A DNA stretch of 64,000 nucleotides from Bradyrhizobium quebecense (GTDB lineage: Bacteria; Pseudomonadota; Alphaproteobacteria; Rhizobiales; Xanthobacteraceae), in the NCBI RefSeq assembly GCF_013373795.3, contig NZ_CP088022.1, forward strand, positions 2,418,001 through 2,482,000. The letters are read 5' to 3'. Shown in pieces: positions 54,010 to 61,981 of this stretch (its first letter is position 1; every line of letters starts with the position of its first letter). The position numbers and the translations under genes are program-made. The notes beneath the pieces were generated by a model, which saw nothing but the letters and a program-made list of their open reading frames with translations, had not been told where the DNA came from and searched no databases.

Positions 54010-54348
54010 ATGCCGCGGTCTGCGTATCTGGATGAAGCGGTCAAGTGGTCGAGAGACCTTACGAAAATGCGTGTTCGAGGTCCTGGAGACACCGAGCGCG
54101 CGATGCGTTCGATAGAGCGTGAGTACGGGGTGGAATACGGGGTTCTGTGGCGGCTTCGCTATCGGCGATCTCAGCTCAAGGACATCGGCGTTACCGCGTA
54201 CATGCGCCTCAAGGCGGCCTACCAGGCCGAGTGCCAACGTCAATTGAGGATGCTCAAGCATGAAATTGCGATCACCGAGGCGGCGTGCGGCGCTGCATCG
54301 GATCCTGTGGTGCAGGCTAAGGCTTTGGTTCGCCAGAACGGGGGCTAA
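54010..54348 (+). CDS. Hypothetical phage protein
   Basis: A 112-residue basic, helical protein (YLDEAVKWSRDLTKMRVRGP, then RSIEREYGVEYGVLWRLRYR). GGAGG lies 9 bases before ATG 54010. It abuts the DnaA-like gene with no gap, so it may act in replication. Similar genes seem common in rhizobial phages. No named family is recognised. Confidence 0.75.
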   Translation: MPRSAYLDEAVKWSRDLTKMRVRGPGDTERAMRSIEREYGVEYGVLWRLRYRRSQLKDIGVTAYMRLKAAYQAECQRQLRMLKHEIAITEAACGAASDPVVQAKALVRQNGG

Positions 54349-54933
54349 ATGAGCGCAGCCGCCCCGGCTTACCAACCAACTGAAACGGCATTGCGCGCCC
54401 ATCGTCGGCGCGCAGCGTTTCGGGCTTCGATCGAGACAAGGGCCGCTGAACTCGCGGCATCCAAGCTCCGGGCAGCTCTCGAGGCGGCGCGCCCGAGGCC
54501 TGCACCGGTCAAGCCCGCGCCGATCCACGCTGCGCCGGTGGCCGCGGCTGCGCCGCTGAACTTCCCGCCGATGAAAGAGCCCTGGTTTTCCATCGAGGGC
54601 GCGACGTTGGTCAAGCCGCTGACTATCCGGGATATCCAGGTTGCTGTCTGCGATCGCGTCGGGATGACGCTGGCGGAATTCCTCGGCGAGCGCCGCAACG
54701 CTCCATTGGTCCACGCTCGGCAAGTCGCGATGTATCTCGCGAAGGTGTTGACCGGTCGGAGCACGCCGGAAATCGGGCGTCGGTTCGGGGGCAAGGATCA
54801 CACAACGGTCTTGCATGCGGTCTGGAAAATTCGGCGCCTGCTCGGCGAGGATCCGAAGCACCCGAACTGCTTTGACGTCGAAACTGCCGATCTCGTGCGG
54901 TCGCTCCGCGAAGAGCTGGAGTATTGCAATTGA
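54349..54933 (+). CDS. Protein with DnaA domain IV only
   Basis: A 194-residue protein. Residues 1-75 are an Ala/Pro/Arg-rich linker. Residues 90-165 match the DnaA C-terminal DNA-binding domain, including the signature GGKDHTTVLHA at 147-157 and RQVAMYLAKVLTGRSTPEIG. The AAA+ ATPase part is absent. It may bind DnaA boxes at the phage origin or compete with host DnaA. Its place at the head of the replication genes fits. Confidence 0.87.
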   Translation: MSAAAPAYQPTETALRAHRRRAAFRASIETRAAELAASKLRAALEAARPRPAPVKPAPIHAAPVAAAAPLNFPPMKEPWFSIEGATLVKPLTIRDIQVAVCDRVGMTLAEFLGERRNAPLVHARQVAMYLAKVLTGRSTPEIGRRFGGKDHTTVLHAVWKIRRLLGEDPKHPNCFDVETADLVRSLREELEYCN

Positions 54934-55157
54934 GACCGCAGCTTACCCACTCCCAACGCGAAGCGCTCCGCTGGCTCTCCGAACGCAACGGGGATGGCTG
55001 CTTTGACCGAAACGGCGTGCTGCTCGCCGCCGGCGAGCTTGCGCCGTTCATGCGATCGACCTGGAACGCGCTCGCCGCTGTCGGTCTGGTCGAGTTCTAC
55101 AATCCCGCCGGCAAGGGCCGCGGCCGGCTGCGTCTGACGCGGGGGCCTGCCGCTTGA
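54930..55157 (+). CDS. Small winged-helix-like protein
   Basis: A 75-residue protein that starts with TTG 54930, overlapping the upstream stop (TTGA). THSQREALRWLSERNGDGCF, a middle helix TWNALAAVGLVEFYNP and the basic hairpin GKGRGRLRLT give the pattern of a winged helix. It is in the rightward operon; its function is unknown. Confidence 0.65.
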   Translation: MRPQLTHSQREALRWLSERNGDGCFDRNGVLLAAGELAPFMRSTWNALAAVGLVEFYNPAGKGRGRLRLTRGPAA

Positions 55158-55450
55158 GTGATGAGCCCTTACTCGAGCTGATGGCGCGTTCACCGTTCTA
55201 TCCGGAAGGCGTGCCACTCGACGTCTGCACCCAATTCGAGCGCCTGGCGCTCGAGGTCCGCAACGTTGGCTATGACCGATATTCGGCGGACGCGATCCTG
55301 CATCGGATCCGCTGGCATGAACGGATTGAGCGCGGCAATCGCGCTTTCCGCTGCAACGATCATTGGACTGCGCCGCTTGCGCGCTGGTTCCTCCAAATCC
55401 ATCCGGAAGCCAAGGGCTTCTTTGAACTGCGCGAAAGGCTAGACGAGTGA
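55154..55450 (+). CDS. Hypothetical phage protein
   Basis: A 98-residue protein from TTG 55154, which overlaps the upstream stop. The C-terminal part IRWHERIERGNRAFRCNDHW and TAPLARWFLQIHPEAKGFFE is a pattern shared with many proteobacterial phage proteins of unknown role. It is rich in Trp, His and Arg and probably soluble. Confidence 0.75.
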   Translation: MSDEPLLELMARSPFYPEGVPLDVCTQFERLALEVRNVGYDRYSADAILHRIRWHERIERGNRAFRCNDHWTAPLARWFLQIHPEAKGFFELRERLDE

Positions 55451-55626
55451 CCATTGTCAAAAACAGACTGTTTGCGCCTGCTGACGTGGTCGCGGCGCTC
55501 GATGATCGCATTCTGTCGATGTGGGCGCAGAAGCAATTCGACACGGCGCACATCGCCCGATCGGTCGACAAGCCCGAAAGCTACGTGGCGAACCGACTCG
55601 CGGCCCTGCGCGACGCGGGGCGCTGA
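55447..55626 (+). CDS. 59-residue helix-turn-helix-like protein
   Basis: A short frame from GTG 55447, overlapping the upstream stop (GTGA), with its own stop overlapping the next ATG (TGATG). The sequence MWAQKQFDTAHIARSVDKPE followed by SYVANRLAALRDAGR fits a small helix-turn-helix. The double overlap and this pattern support it. Its target is unknown. Confidence 0.7.
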   Translation: MTIVKNRLFAPADVVAALDDRILSMWAQKQFDTAHIARSVDKPESYVANRLAALRDAGR

Positions 55627-55823
55627 TGACCGCGGCTGCGCCTGAAACTGTCTGGGTCAACGTCTATCGGCCGCTGATGGGTGCGTGCGGCACTGTCTGG
55701 GCCTCGCGCGAGCTTGCCGACCAGATGGCGGCTCGAAATCGAATTGCATGCGTGCCGGTCAGGGTCGGGGAAAGCCTCGGCTGCACGCTGTTCAACATGA
55801 CACGGGAAGGGGCGGCCGGGTGA
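55626..55823 (+). CDS. Small hypothetical phage protein
   Basis: A 65-residue protein (PETVWVNVYRPLMGACGTVW, then ASRELADQMAARNRIACVPV). A beta-alpha pattern is likely. It overlaps both neighbours by start/stop fusion, which supports it. Not recognised. Confidence 0.7.
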   Translation: MTAAAPETVWVNVYRPLMGACGTVWASRELADQMAARNRIACVPVRVGESLGCTLFNMTREGAAG

Positions 55824-56794
55824 GCAATCCTTGGTTTCGGATGTATGGGGACGTCATCAACGATCCCAAGGTGATGCGGCTTCCGGAGGCGATGCGCTGG
55901 CGCTGGGTGGCGTTCCTATGCCTGGCTTCACGGAACAAGGGCAGGTTGCCGCCGGTCGCTGATATCGCGTTCGCGCTGCGCATGTCGGACGATGATGCCG
56001 GGGCGTCGGTGCGCCAGCTGTGCGCCGCCGGCTTGCTCGATGAGACAGAGCCCGGCGCCTATGCTCCACACAATTGGGAGGGTCGGCAGTACAAGTCCGA
56101 TAGCTCGACGGTCCGCGTTCGCGAGCATCGCGAAAGGCTAAAACGAGAGGCGGAAGAGGCCGCGGCATTCGATGCGCCGGGGAACGTTGCCGGAAACGTT
56201 TCAGGTAACGGCGGTGGAAACGTTTCTGTAACGCCCCAGAACAGAACAGAGCAGAGCAGAACAGAACAAAGCTCTCGGTCTGTCGACCGCTCGGCGAGCG
56301 AGCCAAAGCAAATCGACCTTGAGGAAGCGATAGCGGCCAAGCGCAGCTCTGAGCCCTCGCGCTTCGATGAGTTCTGGCAGGCCTATCCTCGCCGGGATGG
56401 TCCGAACCCGCGCAAGCCGGCGGAAACCCGGTTCAACTCGCTGGTGAAAACCGGGCTAGACCCGGCGATGCTAATCGCTGCGGCCCGCAAGCTGGCAAAC
56501 GATGAGCAGGCGCGCGGCAACGTCGGAACGCGGTTCATTCCGCAAGCCTGCACCTGGCTCAATCAACAGCGCTGGTCGGATCATGCAGCGGTCTTTGCGC
56601 TCCAAACGATCGGCGGCGAGGCCGCGCATGAAATGCCGATCGAGGACGCCGTGAGGATGTTCGCCAAAAATGGGTTCTGGTCGCGCCACGCTGGACCGTC
56701 GCCGGATCTCCCGGGCTGTCGTGCATCCGCCGAACTGCTCGCGAAGTACGGGTTAGCGCCAGATGGTCGCCGGCTCGAGGTAGTCGCAGCGTGA
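55820..56794 (+). CDS. Phage replication protein with N-terminal winged helix
   Basis: A 324-residue protein starting with GTG 55820 (GTGA overlap). WFRMYGDVINDPKVMRLPEA and the following 90 residues form a winged-helix domain typical of phage replication initiators and replisome organisers. A low-complexity Gly/Asn/Thr linker follows (residues 130-175). The C-terminal part FDEFWQAYPRRDGPNPRKPA and FIPQACTWLNQQRW recurs in many phage replication proteins. It probably helps load the replication machinery. Confidence 0.8.
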   Translation: MSNPWFRMYGDVINDPKVMRLPEAMRWRWVAFLCLASRNKGRLPPVADIAFALRMSDDDAGASVRQLCAAGLLDETEPGAYAPHNWEGRQYKSDSSTVRVREHRERLKREAEEAAAFDAPGNVAGNVSGNGGGNVSVTPQNRTEQSRTEQSSRSVDRSASEPKQIDLEEAIAAKRSSEPSRFDEFWQAYPRRDGPNPRKPAETRFNSLVKTGLDPAMLIAAARKLANDEQARGNVGTRFIPQACTWLNQQRWSDHAAVFALQTIGGEAAHEMPIEDAVRMFAKNGFWSRHAGPSPDLPGCRASAELLAKYGLAPDGRRLEVVAA

Positions 56795-56867
56795 GTTATC
56801 CCGAGAAATCTTAAAACCGTTTGCTTTTCGCTAGGCGCATTAACGCAGCCGGGAGATTGCTAGAGAC

Positions 56868-57350
56868 ATGAGCATCGCTGATTTGAAGGTCCGCATGTCG
56901 GACATTCCTGGCATCGAGACGCTGACAATGCGGCTTGAGGCCGGTCGCATCCTGCTTTCGTGGGGTGCCTATACCGCGGCGGTCGACGCCTCGGCCTCGG
57001 ACAACGAAATAGAGGCCGCGATCCGAAACGCGATCAAGCTGCCGCCGGTCTCGCTGATCCCCGACAAACCCGCGCCGGTAGCTTCGCCGGCCGCACCACA
57101 GGAACAAGCCGCCATGAGCGCGAGCAATCCCGCATCCGTAGGCCAAACCGTCAAAGCCATGATGGACGAGCACGTCAAATTGATGGGCCAGATCCACGCG
57201 GCGCAGCTCGAAATCCTGCGCTCGAACCTGGCGGACCAACGTCAGACCGTTGCAACGGGTGTCGGAGCGGTAGCCAACACGATCGCGGCTCAAACCGATG
57301 AGTTCAAATCCATCATGGGCCAGTACGCCAACAACCTTGGGGGCGAGTAA
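56868..57350 (+). CDS. Hypothetical phage protein
   Basis: A 160-residue protein. An N-terminal domain (MSIADLKVRMSDIPGIETLT, then ILLSWGAYTAAVDASASDNE) is followed by an Ala/Pro linker and a helical C-terminus. It lies 73 bp after the replication gene and seven bp before the small terminase, so it belongs to the start of the packaging region. Not recognised. Confidence 0.7.
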   Translation: MSIADLKVRMSDIPGIETLTMRLEAGRILLSWGAYTAAVDASASDNEIEAAIRNAIKLPPVSLIPDKPAPVASPAAPQEQAAMSASNPASVGQTVKAMMDEHVKLMGQIHAAQLEILRSNLADQRQTVATGVGAVANTIAAQTDEFKSIMGQYANNLGGE

Positions 57351-57356
57351 GACCCT

Positions 57357-57821
57357 ATGGGACGTCCTACTGACTTCAATCCGGAACTGGCCACTCTGAT
57401 CTGTGCTCGCATGGCTGAGGGCGAAAGTCTGCGCTCGATCTGCCGGGATGAGGAAATGCCCGGCCTCTCTACCGTTTTCCTCTGGCTTTCCAAGGACAAG
57501 GCCTTTGTGGAGCAATACGCGCGCGCGATAGACGCTCGTTCGACGGTCATGGAGGAAGAAATCCTTCAAATCTCGGACGATGCCAGCGGTGATGTGATCG
57601 AGGGCGAGGACGGGTCCGTCAAGGTCAACGCTGAATTCGTCGCCCGGTCTCGGCTCAAGGTCGATACCCGAAAATGGCTGATGGCTCGCATGTCTCCGAA
57701 GAAGTACGGCGACAAGCTGACCACGGAAGTCACCGGCGCGGATGGCGGACCGATTAAGCAGGAAATCAGCCGCATTGAGCTGGTCGCGGCGCCGTTCCCC
57801 TCGAACATAGGGGAAGGCTGA
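57357..57821 (+). CDS. terS: Terminase small subunit
   Basis: DNA-recognition subunit of the packaging motor, 154 residues. The helix-turn-helix part is GRPTDFNPELATLICARMAE and GESLRSICRDEEMPGLSTVF. It then has the family strings FVARSRLKVDTRKWLMARMS and PKKYGDKL, as in Sf6-type small terminases. It directly precedes a tiny gene and then the large subunit. Confidence 0.9.
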   Translation: MGRPTDFNPELATLICARMAEGESLRSICRDEEMPGLSTVFLWLSKDKAFVEQYARAIDARSTVMEEEILQISDDASGDVIEGEDGSVKVNAEFVARSRLKVDTRKWLMARMSPKKYGDKLTTEVTGADGGPIKQEISRIELVAAPFPSNIGEG

Positions 57822-57913
57822 TGAACGTTGGGCCTCATGCCGGCGGGTGCCTTATCTGGGCTTACCTGATCCTGATCGGTGCCGCTGTGGCGGCCATCTA
57901 CTTTTTTGGGTGA
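57821..57913 (+). CDS. 30-residue membrane peptide
   Basis: A short frame from ATG 57821 overlapping the terS stop (TGATG). After a short head it has one hydrophobic helix (CLIWAYLILIGAAVAAIYFF). A translationally coupled start is the main support. The function is unknown. Confidence 0.5.
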   Translation: MNVGPHAGGCLIWAYLILIGAAVAAIYFFG

Positions 57914-57957
57914 CGCTGAGCCGGCAGTTTCCGGCGGACTGACATAAGGGGGATGAT

Positions 57958-58431
57958 TTGAGTTCTACCGAACAACAGTTGCAGGATCGCGTACAAGAGC
58001 TTGAGGCGCTGCTAGGCGTCGGCAACGACGACGTTTCGCGGCTGTTGACGGTGCTCGATGCCACACCGCAGCAATGCGAAATGGTCGGCTTCATGCTCAA
58101 GCGTGCCGTTGCCGGCCGCGAGGCGATGTTCACGGTGCTCTTTGGCGCTCGGCCTGAGTGCGACAAGCCGGAAATGAAGCTGATCGACGTGCAGATGGTG
58201 AAAGTGCGCGCCGCGCTCGAGAAAGTCGGGATCGTGGTCCACACCGAATGGGGCGCCGGGGGCTGGTCTCTCGCCCGTGCCGACAAGGCGAGGCTCCGCG
58301 CGATGATGGAAGGCCGCGAGCCGCCGCCCGCAGCAGCGCCGATCGCGGCGCCGTCTCCGTCTCCGATGCCGACGCCTGGCGCGCGGGAAGAGATCCGCGA
58401 GCGCCGCGTGGCGTTCCTGGAGGGCGCGTGA
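57958..58431 (+). CDS. OmpR-type winged-helix protein without receiver domain
   Basis: A 157-residue protein from TTG 57958, with AAGGGGGA upstream. After a short helix, residues 25-115 follow the OmpR/PhoB DNA-binding pattern: LDATPQQCEMVGFMLKRAVA, then a winged part DVQMVKVRAALEKVGIVVHT and EWGAGGWSL. A Pro/Ala-rich tail ends the protein. It has no receiver domain. It is inside the packaging cluster and may control late genes, but that is inferred. Confidence 0.72.
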   Translation: MSSTEQQLQDRVQELEALLGVGNDDVSRLLTVLDATPQQCEMVGFMLKRAVAGREAMFTVLFGARPECDKPEMKLIDVQMVKVRAALEKVGIVVHTEWGAGGWSLARADKARLRAMMEGREPPPAAAPIAAPSPSPMPTPGAREEIRERRVAFLEGA

Positions 58432-58517
58432 TGCTGTTTATGGCGTTGTTGTGCTTCCTCAACGAGTGCCCGGGGCTGGCGTTCATCGCGCTTTGCCTCT
58501 GGGTTCTGTCGGACTGA
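58431..58517 (+). CDS. 28-residue hydrophobic peptide
   Basis: A short frame from ATG 58431 that overlaps the upstream stop (TGATG). It is mostly hydrophobic with three cysteines (LFMALLCFLNECPGLAFIAL). It lies 33 bp before the large terminase. Only its coupled start and hydrophobic character support it. Confidence 0.45.
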   Translation: MLFMALLCFLNECPGLAFIALCLWVLSD

Positions 58518-58550
58518 AACGTTTCCTCTGACGTTTCATAAACGTTTCGC

Positions 58551-59876
58551 ATGACCGCGGCTCAAATCCTCCTGCCTCCCAAGCTCGTTCCTGTATTCAC
58601 CGGCGAGGCCATGTACCGCGGCGCCTATGGTGGCCGCGGCTCGGCGAAAACGCGCTCGTTTGCAAAGATGGCGGCCGTGCGCGCGATGATGTGGGCAACG
58701 GAAGGCCGCGAAGGCATCATTCTTTGCGGTCGCGAGTTCATGAATTCGCTGGCTGACAGCTCGTTCGCGGAGGTGAAGGCCGCGATCGCTTCTGAGCCGT
58801 TCCTTGCTGCCTTCTTCGATGTCGGTGAGACCTACATCCGGACCAAATGTCGGCGGATTTATTTCGTGTTCGCCGGCCTTCGGCACAATCTGGACAGCAT
58901 CAAGTCCAAAGCGAAGATCCTGCTGCTTTGGGTCGATGAGGCCGAACCGGTCTCGGACAACGCTTGGACCGTCACCATTCCGACCGTGCGCGAAGAGGGC
59001 GCCGAAATCTGGGTCACCTGGAATCCCGATCGCAAGAAGAGCGCGACGCACAAGCGTTTCCGCGAAAACCCGCCTGATGGCTCGAAAATCATTGAGTTGA
59101 ACTGGCGGGATAACCCGTTCTTCCCGAAGATCCTCAACACCACGCGGCTTGATGACCAGAAAAACCGGCCCGATCAATACGATTGGGTCTGGAACGGTGG
59201 TTTCCGGACTGTGGTCGAGGGCGCGTACTACGCCAAAGGGCTGCTCGAGGCGAAAGAGCAGGGCCGGATTACGTTCGTCCCGCGCGACCCGCTCATGCAG
59301 ACGCGGGCCTATTTCGACATCGGCGGGACCGGCGCGCGCGCCGACGCTGTGGCGATCTGGATTGCTCAATTCGTCGGGCAGAAAATCAACGTCCTGGACT
59401 ACTACGAGGCGCAGGGCCAGCCGTTATCGGTCCATATCGACTGGATGCGCTCCCGCGGGTACGGCAACGCCTGGGTGATCTTGCCGCACGACGGCGCGCA
59501 TGGGGACAAGGTTTTCGCGACGTCCTATGAAAGCGCGATCCGGGAAGCCGGGTTTGACGTGCTGGTGATCCCGAACCAGGGCGCCGGCGCGGCCTCGGCG
59601 CGCATTGAGACCGGCCGGCGGCTTTTCCCGCGGTTATTCTTCAATGCTGACACCACTGAGCCGGGCCGCGACGCGCTCGGCTGGTACCATGAGAAGAAAT
59701 CAAACGATGAGCGTAACATCGGGCTCGGGCCAAATCACGATTGGAGTTCGCACGGCGCTGATGGCTTTGGGCTAATGTGCATTCATTACGATCAGCCGGC
59801 CGGCGCAGCGTCGCCGCGCGAACGTTACCGTGATCGGGGCCGTAGCTCGGGTGGCGGGTCATGGCAGAGTGTCTAG
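58551..59876 (+). CDS. terL: Terminase large subunit
   Basis: ATPase and nuclease that packages phage DNA, 441 residues, Terminase_3/PBSX type. Walker A is YGGRGSAKT (residues 26-34), Walker B LLLWVDEAE (124-132), and the nuclease domain opens with AYFDIGGTGARADA (Asp256). The protein ends in a Gly/Ser/Arg tail (SSGGGSWQSV). A second, broken copy of the last 100 bp of this gene lies at 61009, behind the AbiTii gene. Confidence 0.94.
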   Translation: MTAAQILLPPKLVPVFTGEAMYRGAYGGRGSAKTRSFAKMAAVRAMMWATEGREGIILCGREFMNSLADSSFAEVKAAIASEPFLAAFFDVGETYIRTKCRRIYFVFAGLRHNLDSIKSKAKILLLWVDEAEPVSDNAWTVTIPTVREEGAEIWVTWNPDRKKSATHKRFRENPPDGSKIIELNWRDNPFFPKILNTTRLDDQKNRPDQYDWVWNGGFRTVVEGAYYAKGLLEAKEQGRITFVPRDPLMQTRAYFDIGGTGARADAVAIWIAQFVGQKINVLDYYEAQGQPLSVHIDWMRSRGYGNAWVILPHDGAHGDKVFATSYESAIREAGFDVLVIPNQGAGAASARIETGRRLFPRLFFNADTTEPGRDALGWYHEKKSNDERNIGLGPNHDWSSHGADGFGLMCIHYDQPAGAASPRERYRDRGRSSGGGSWQSV

Positions 59877-60007
59877 AGCATATCTTCTAGACCGGAACGG
59901 CCTCGGCCTAGTTGTGTACGATCTAGGGTTGGGCACTGCAAGGTCTTGCAGTCCAGGCGTGAACTGATTACTTGGCAAGATTCCCGTTCCGATCCGCGAG
60001 ACATATT

Positions 60008-61000
60008 ATGTCAGATAAATTGGCCGAGTTGAAACGTGTCGCCTCGACACTGCTTGACGACTTGGAAGGCGGAACGGGAGAGGTAGAGGGCACGCTTATG
60101 AAAGCTAAGCGCCTGGCTCGCCTCATGCGGGATGCCGATGCCCAGCGATGGCTGGAATTTGAAATGACAGGATATCCCTCTGGGTTCGTCTTTTCTAGCC
60201 TCGGTACCTGTGAGAAGTACGTGCGAGGTGGGGGCCGAATTACCTCGGACGACAAATATTACACCACGAGCCTACCGGAGATGGACGCTCGCTGCCGAAC
60301 CGGCGATGCTCGGCTGCGCACCATGGGCAGTCTCATGCAAAGTAATCAGCCTATGGAAAACTACCTGGTCGCCCGGGCCACCGGAGACTTTCTGGCTGGA
60401 CAACGTAAAATCGAGCAGTCCCTGATAAACGGATATCGCCATGACAGAGCTCTTTTGAGCTCAGTTAAATCTTCGATTCATAGCTACGCCACCGATGCGT
60501 TCCTGGCCATAGAATTGGGAGATGTCGCGCAAGACATATTCGAGACGGCGCGGCGCGACGTCGACAATTTCGTGCGGGCGTACTGTCCTAAGGCGGCTGA
60601 ACAGCTGATTGCAATCAACGAACGGATGGCCGACAACTCTACGGAGTCTCGCACGGCCGCTCTCACGACCTGTCGGCGTCTGCTGATGACGGTGGCCGAC
60701 TCGCTCTATCCAGCTACGACGGAGGATTGGAAGGACGCGAGCGGAAAGGCTCGCAAAGTGGGGCAGGAGCAATACAAGAACCGCCTATTGGCGTATTTGG
60801 CCGACCTTACGCATCGAGATAGTTCGCAAGCAGTCGTAACCGCAGGCCTAGAGCATCTGGCGGCCCGGTTGGACGCGATCTACGACAAGACGTGCAAAGG
60901 TGTGCATGTTGATGTATCCGAGCAAGAAGCTCGGCTTGCAGTGATCCATACTTACCTTTTTATCGGCGAGATCGCATCTGCGACGACCGCAGCCGGTTAG
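60008..61000 (+). CDS. AbiTii-domain protein, candidate abortive-infection gene
   Basis: A 330-residue protein. Residues 1-70 match the AbiTii N-terminal domain (SDKLAELKRVASTLLDDLEG; LMKAKRLARLMRDADAQRWL; EFEMTGYPSG). Residues 215-325 are a helical domain with TCRRLLMTVADSLYP and KGVHVDVSEQEARLAVIHTY, as seen in Abi/HEPN-like proteins; no clear RNase motif is found. ATG 60008 is preferred over TTG 59972. Base use is less GC-rich than in the terminase. It is cargo between terL and portal, probably acting against other phages. Confidence 0.75.
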   Translation: MSDKLAELKRVASTLLDDLEGGTGEVEGTLMKAKRLARLMRDADAQRWLEFEMTGYPSGFVFSSLGTCEKYVRGGGRITSDDKYYTTSLPEMDARCRTGDARLRTMGSLMQSNQPMENYLVARATGDFLAGQRKIEQSLINGYRHDRALLSSVKSSIHSYATDAFLAIELGDVAQDIFETARRDVDNFVRAYCPKAAEQLIAINERMADNSTESRTAALTTCRRLLMTVADSLYPATTEDWKDASGKARKVGQEQYKNRLLAYLADLTHRDSSQAVVTAGLEHLAARLDAIYDKTCKGVHVDVSEQEARLAVIHTYLFIGEIASATTAAG

Positions 61001-61008
61001 TGCCGCTG

Positions 61009-61111
61009 ATGCGCATTCGCTTCGATCGGCCGGCCGGCCGGCGCGCCGCCTCCGCGGGAGCGCTACGGGCGCCGCTCCAGCTCGGGCGGTGGCTCTTGGC
61101 AAAGTGTCTAA
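61009..61111 (+). pseudogene. Decayed second copy of the terminase 3' end
   Basis: About 100 bp repeat the last codons of terL (59775-59876). ATGCGCATTCGCTTCGATCG matches ATGTGCATTCATTACGATCA, and after one extra base the frame reads APPPRERYGRRSSSGGGSWQ and SV, ending at the same SWQSV-stop. It has no start and the added base breaks the frame, so it is a relic. It begins just after the AbiTii stop and marks a recombination joint. Confidence 0.82.
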
Positions 61112-61112
61112 C

Positions 61113-61850
61113 CTAGCCGTTCGCCAACTTACCGACTTTGGTTAAGGCGTCATCGACCATAGAGACGGCTCGATCCAGAGTCTCTACTACAGCCGCGTTC
61201 GGCACCGACGTCCCGGGTCCGAATTTTGTGTCCACAATTGCACTGCAGTCGGAGCTATATTCAATGTGAGAGAGTGACCTGACTAGTCTAATTGGAGACG
61301 CGGCGTTCCCTTCCACACTGCAATTCTTGAGTGTGTTGGTGCCCTGCTTAATGTTGATATTTTTCACCATCACCATCGCGACGGTTGGGATGAAATCGGA
61401 ATGCTTGTTATCGTTGTTGGCTTTGCCGAGAAGATCCCATAGCGGCTCGTTCGCGCCACCTTCTGGCCTTATCTCCCCTAAAAGCAAATCTTTGAAGCCG
61501 GACAGTTTCGCGTCTATCGGCGCTATGCTGGTGTGGCTAGCAAGGTCTTTTCGAGGGGCGACCGGGAAATAAACTTTCGTACCGGGCTCGACAATGCGAA
61601 CCGCCGCGAAGTCGAGGGCGCTCCGAAGATTTCCTAGTGCGTCGCCGACGATGCTCGCGAGCCTTTCGGAAATGGCCTCTTTGGGCTGATAGTTCAGGTC
61701 GATTGTCCGCGTGTTGATCGATGTCCACATCTCGATAGTCAAGATCTCATAAAATTCCTTGGAGAGCGGATTCGTCTTTTCCTTAAAGCGAGCGATATTG
61801 TCGCGTGCCGCACTAATTTTGATGCGAGATGGGCCGAGGTCGAGCGGCAT
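61113..61850 (-). CDS. Hypothetical protein, opposing strand cargo gene
   Basis: A 245-residue protein on the minus strand, against all nearby phage genes. The string SIVGDALGNLRSALDFAAVR is typical of a widespread family of unknown function with an NLRxALD motif. The GC content is lower than in flanking phage genes. ATG 61850 is the start. Opposite direction and base use suggest a moron expressed in the lysogen. A defence role is possible but unproven. Confidence 0.7.
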   Translation of the reverse strand: MPLDLGPSRIKISAARDNIARFKEKTNPLSKEFYEILTIEMWTSINTRTIDLNYQPKEAISERLASIVGDALGNLRSALDFAAVRIVEPGTKVYFPVAPRKDLASHTSIAPIDAKLSGFKDLLLGEIRPEGGANEPLWDLLGKANNDNKHSDFIPTVAMVMVKNINIKQGTNTLKNCSVEGNAASPIRLVRSLSHIEYSSDCSAIVDTKFGPGTSVPNAAVVETLDRAVSMVDDALTKVGKLANG

Positions 61851-61981
61851 TAATGTACCCTTGCAATTGTTCGAAGAACGATCGTATCAGCACAATTCTA
61901 GCGGGAGCAGGCCCAGGGACAAGACAAAACATTTCCGAGCGCGTGGTACCACCAAAATTCAATCCGGACGGATGAACTTTG

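Noticed and set aside
53948..54115. Short frame with FCKCANCFGG-type cysteines
   Set aside because: It looks like a zinc finger but overlaps the gene at 54010, which has a strong GGAGG site and a coherent product; no binding site precedes the short frame.
53719..54861. A 380-codon open frame on the minus strand of the prophage
   Set aside because: It covers three plus-strand genes, including the DnaA domain IV gene, and reads as Arg/Ser-rich shadow sequence.
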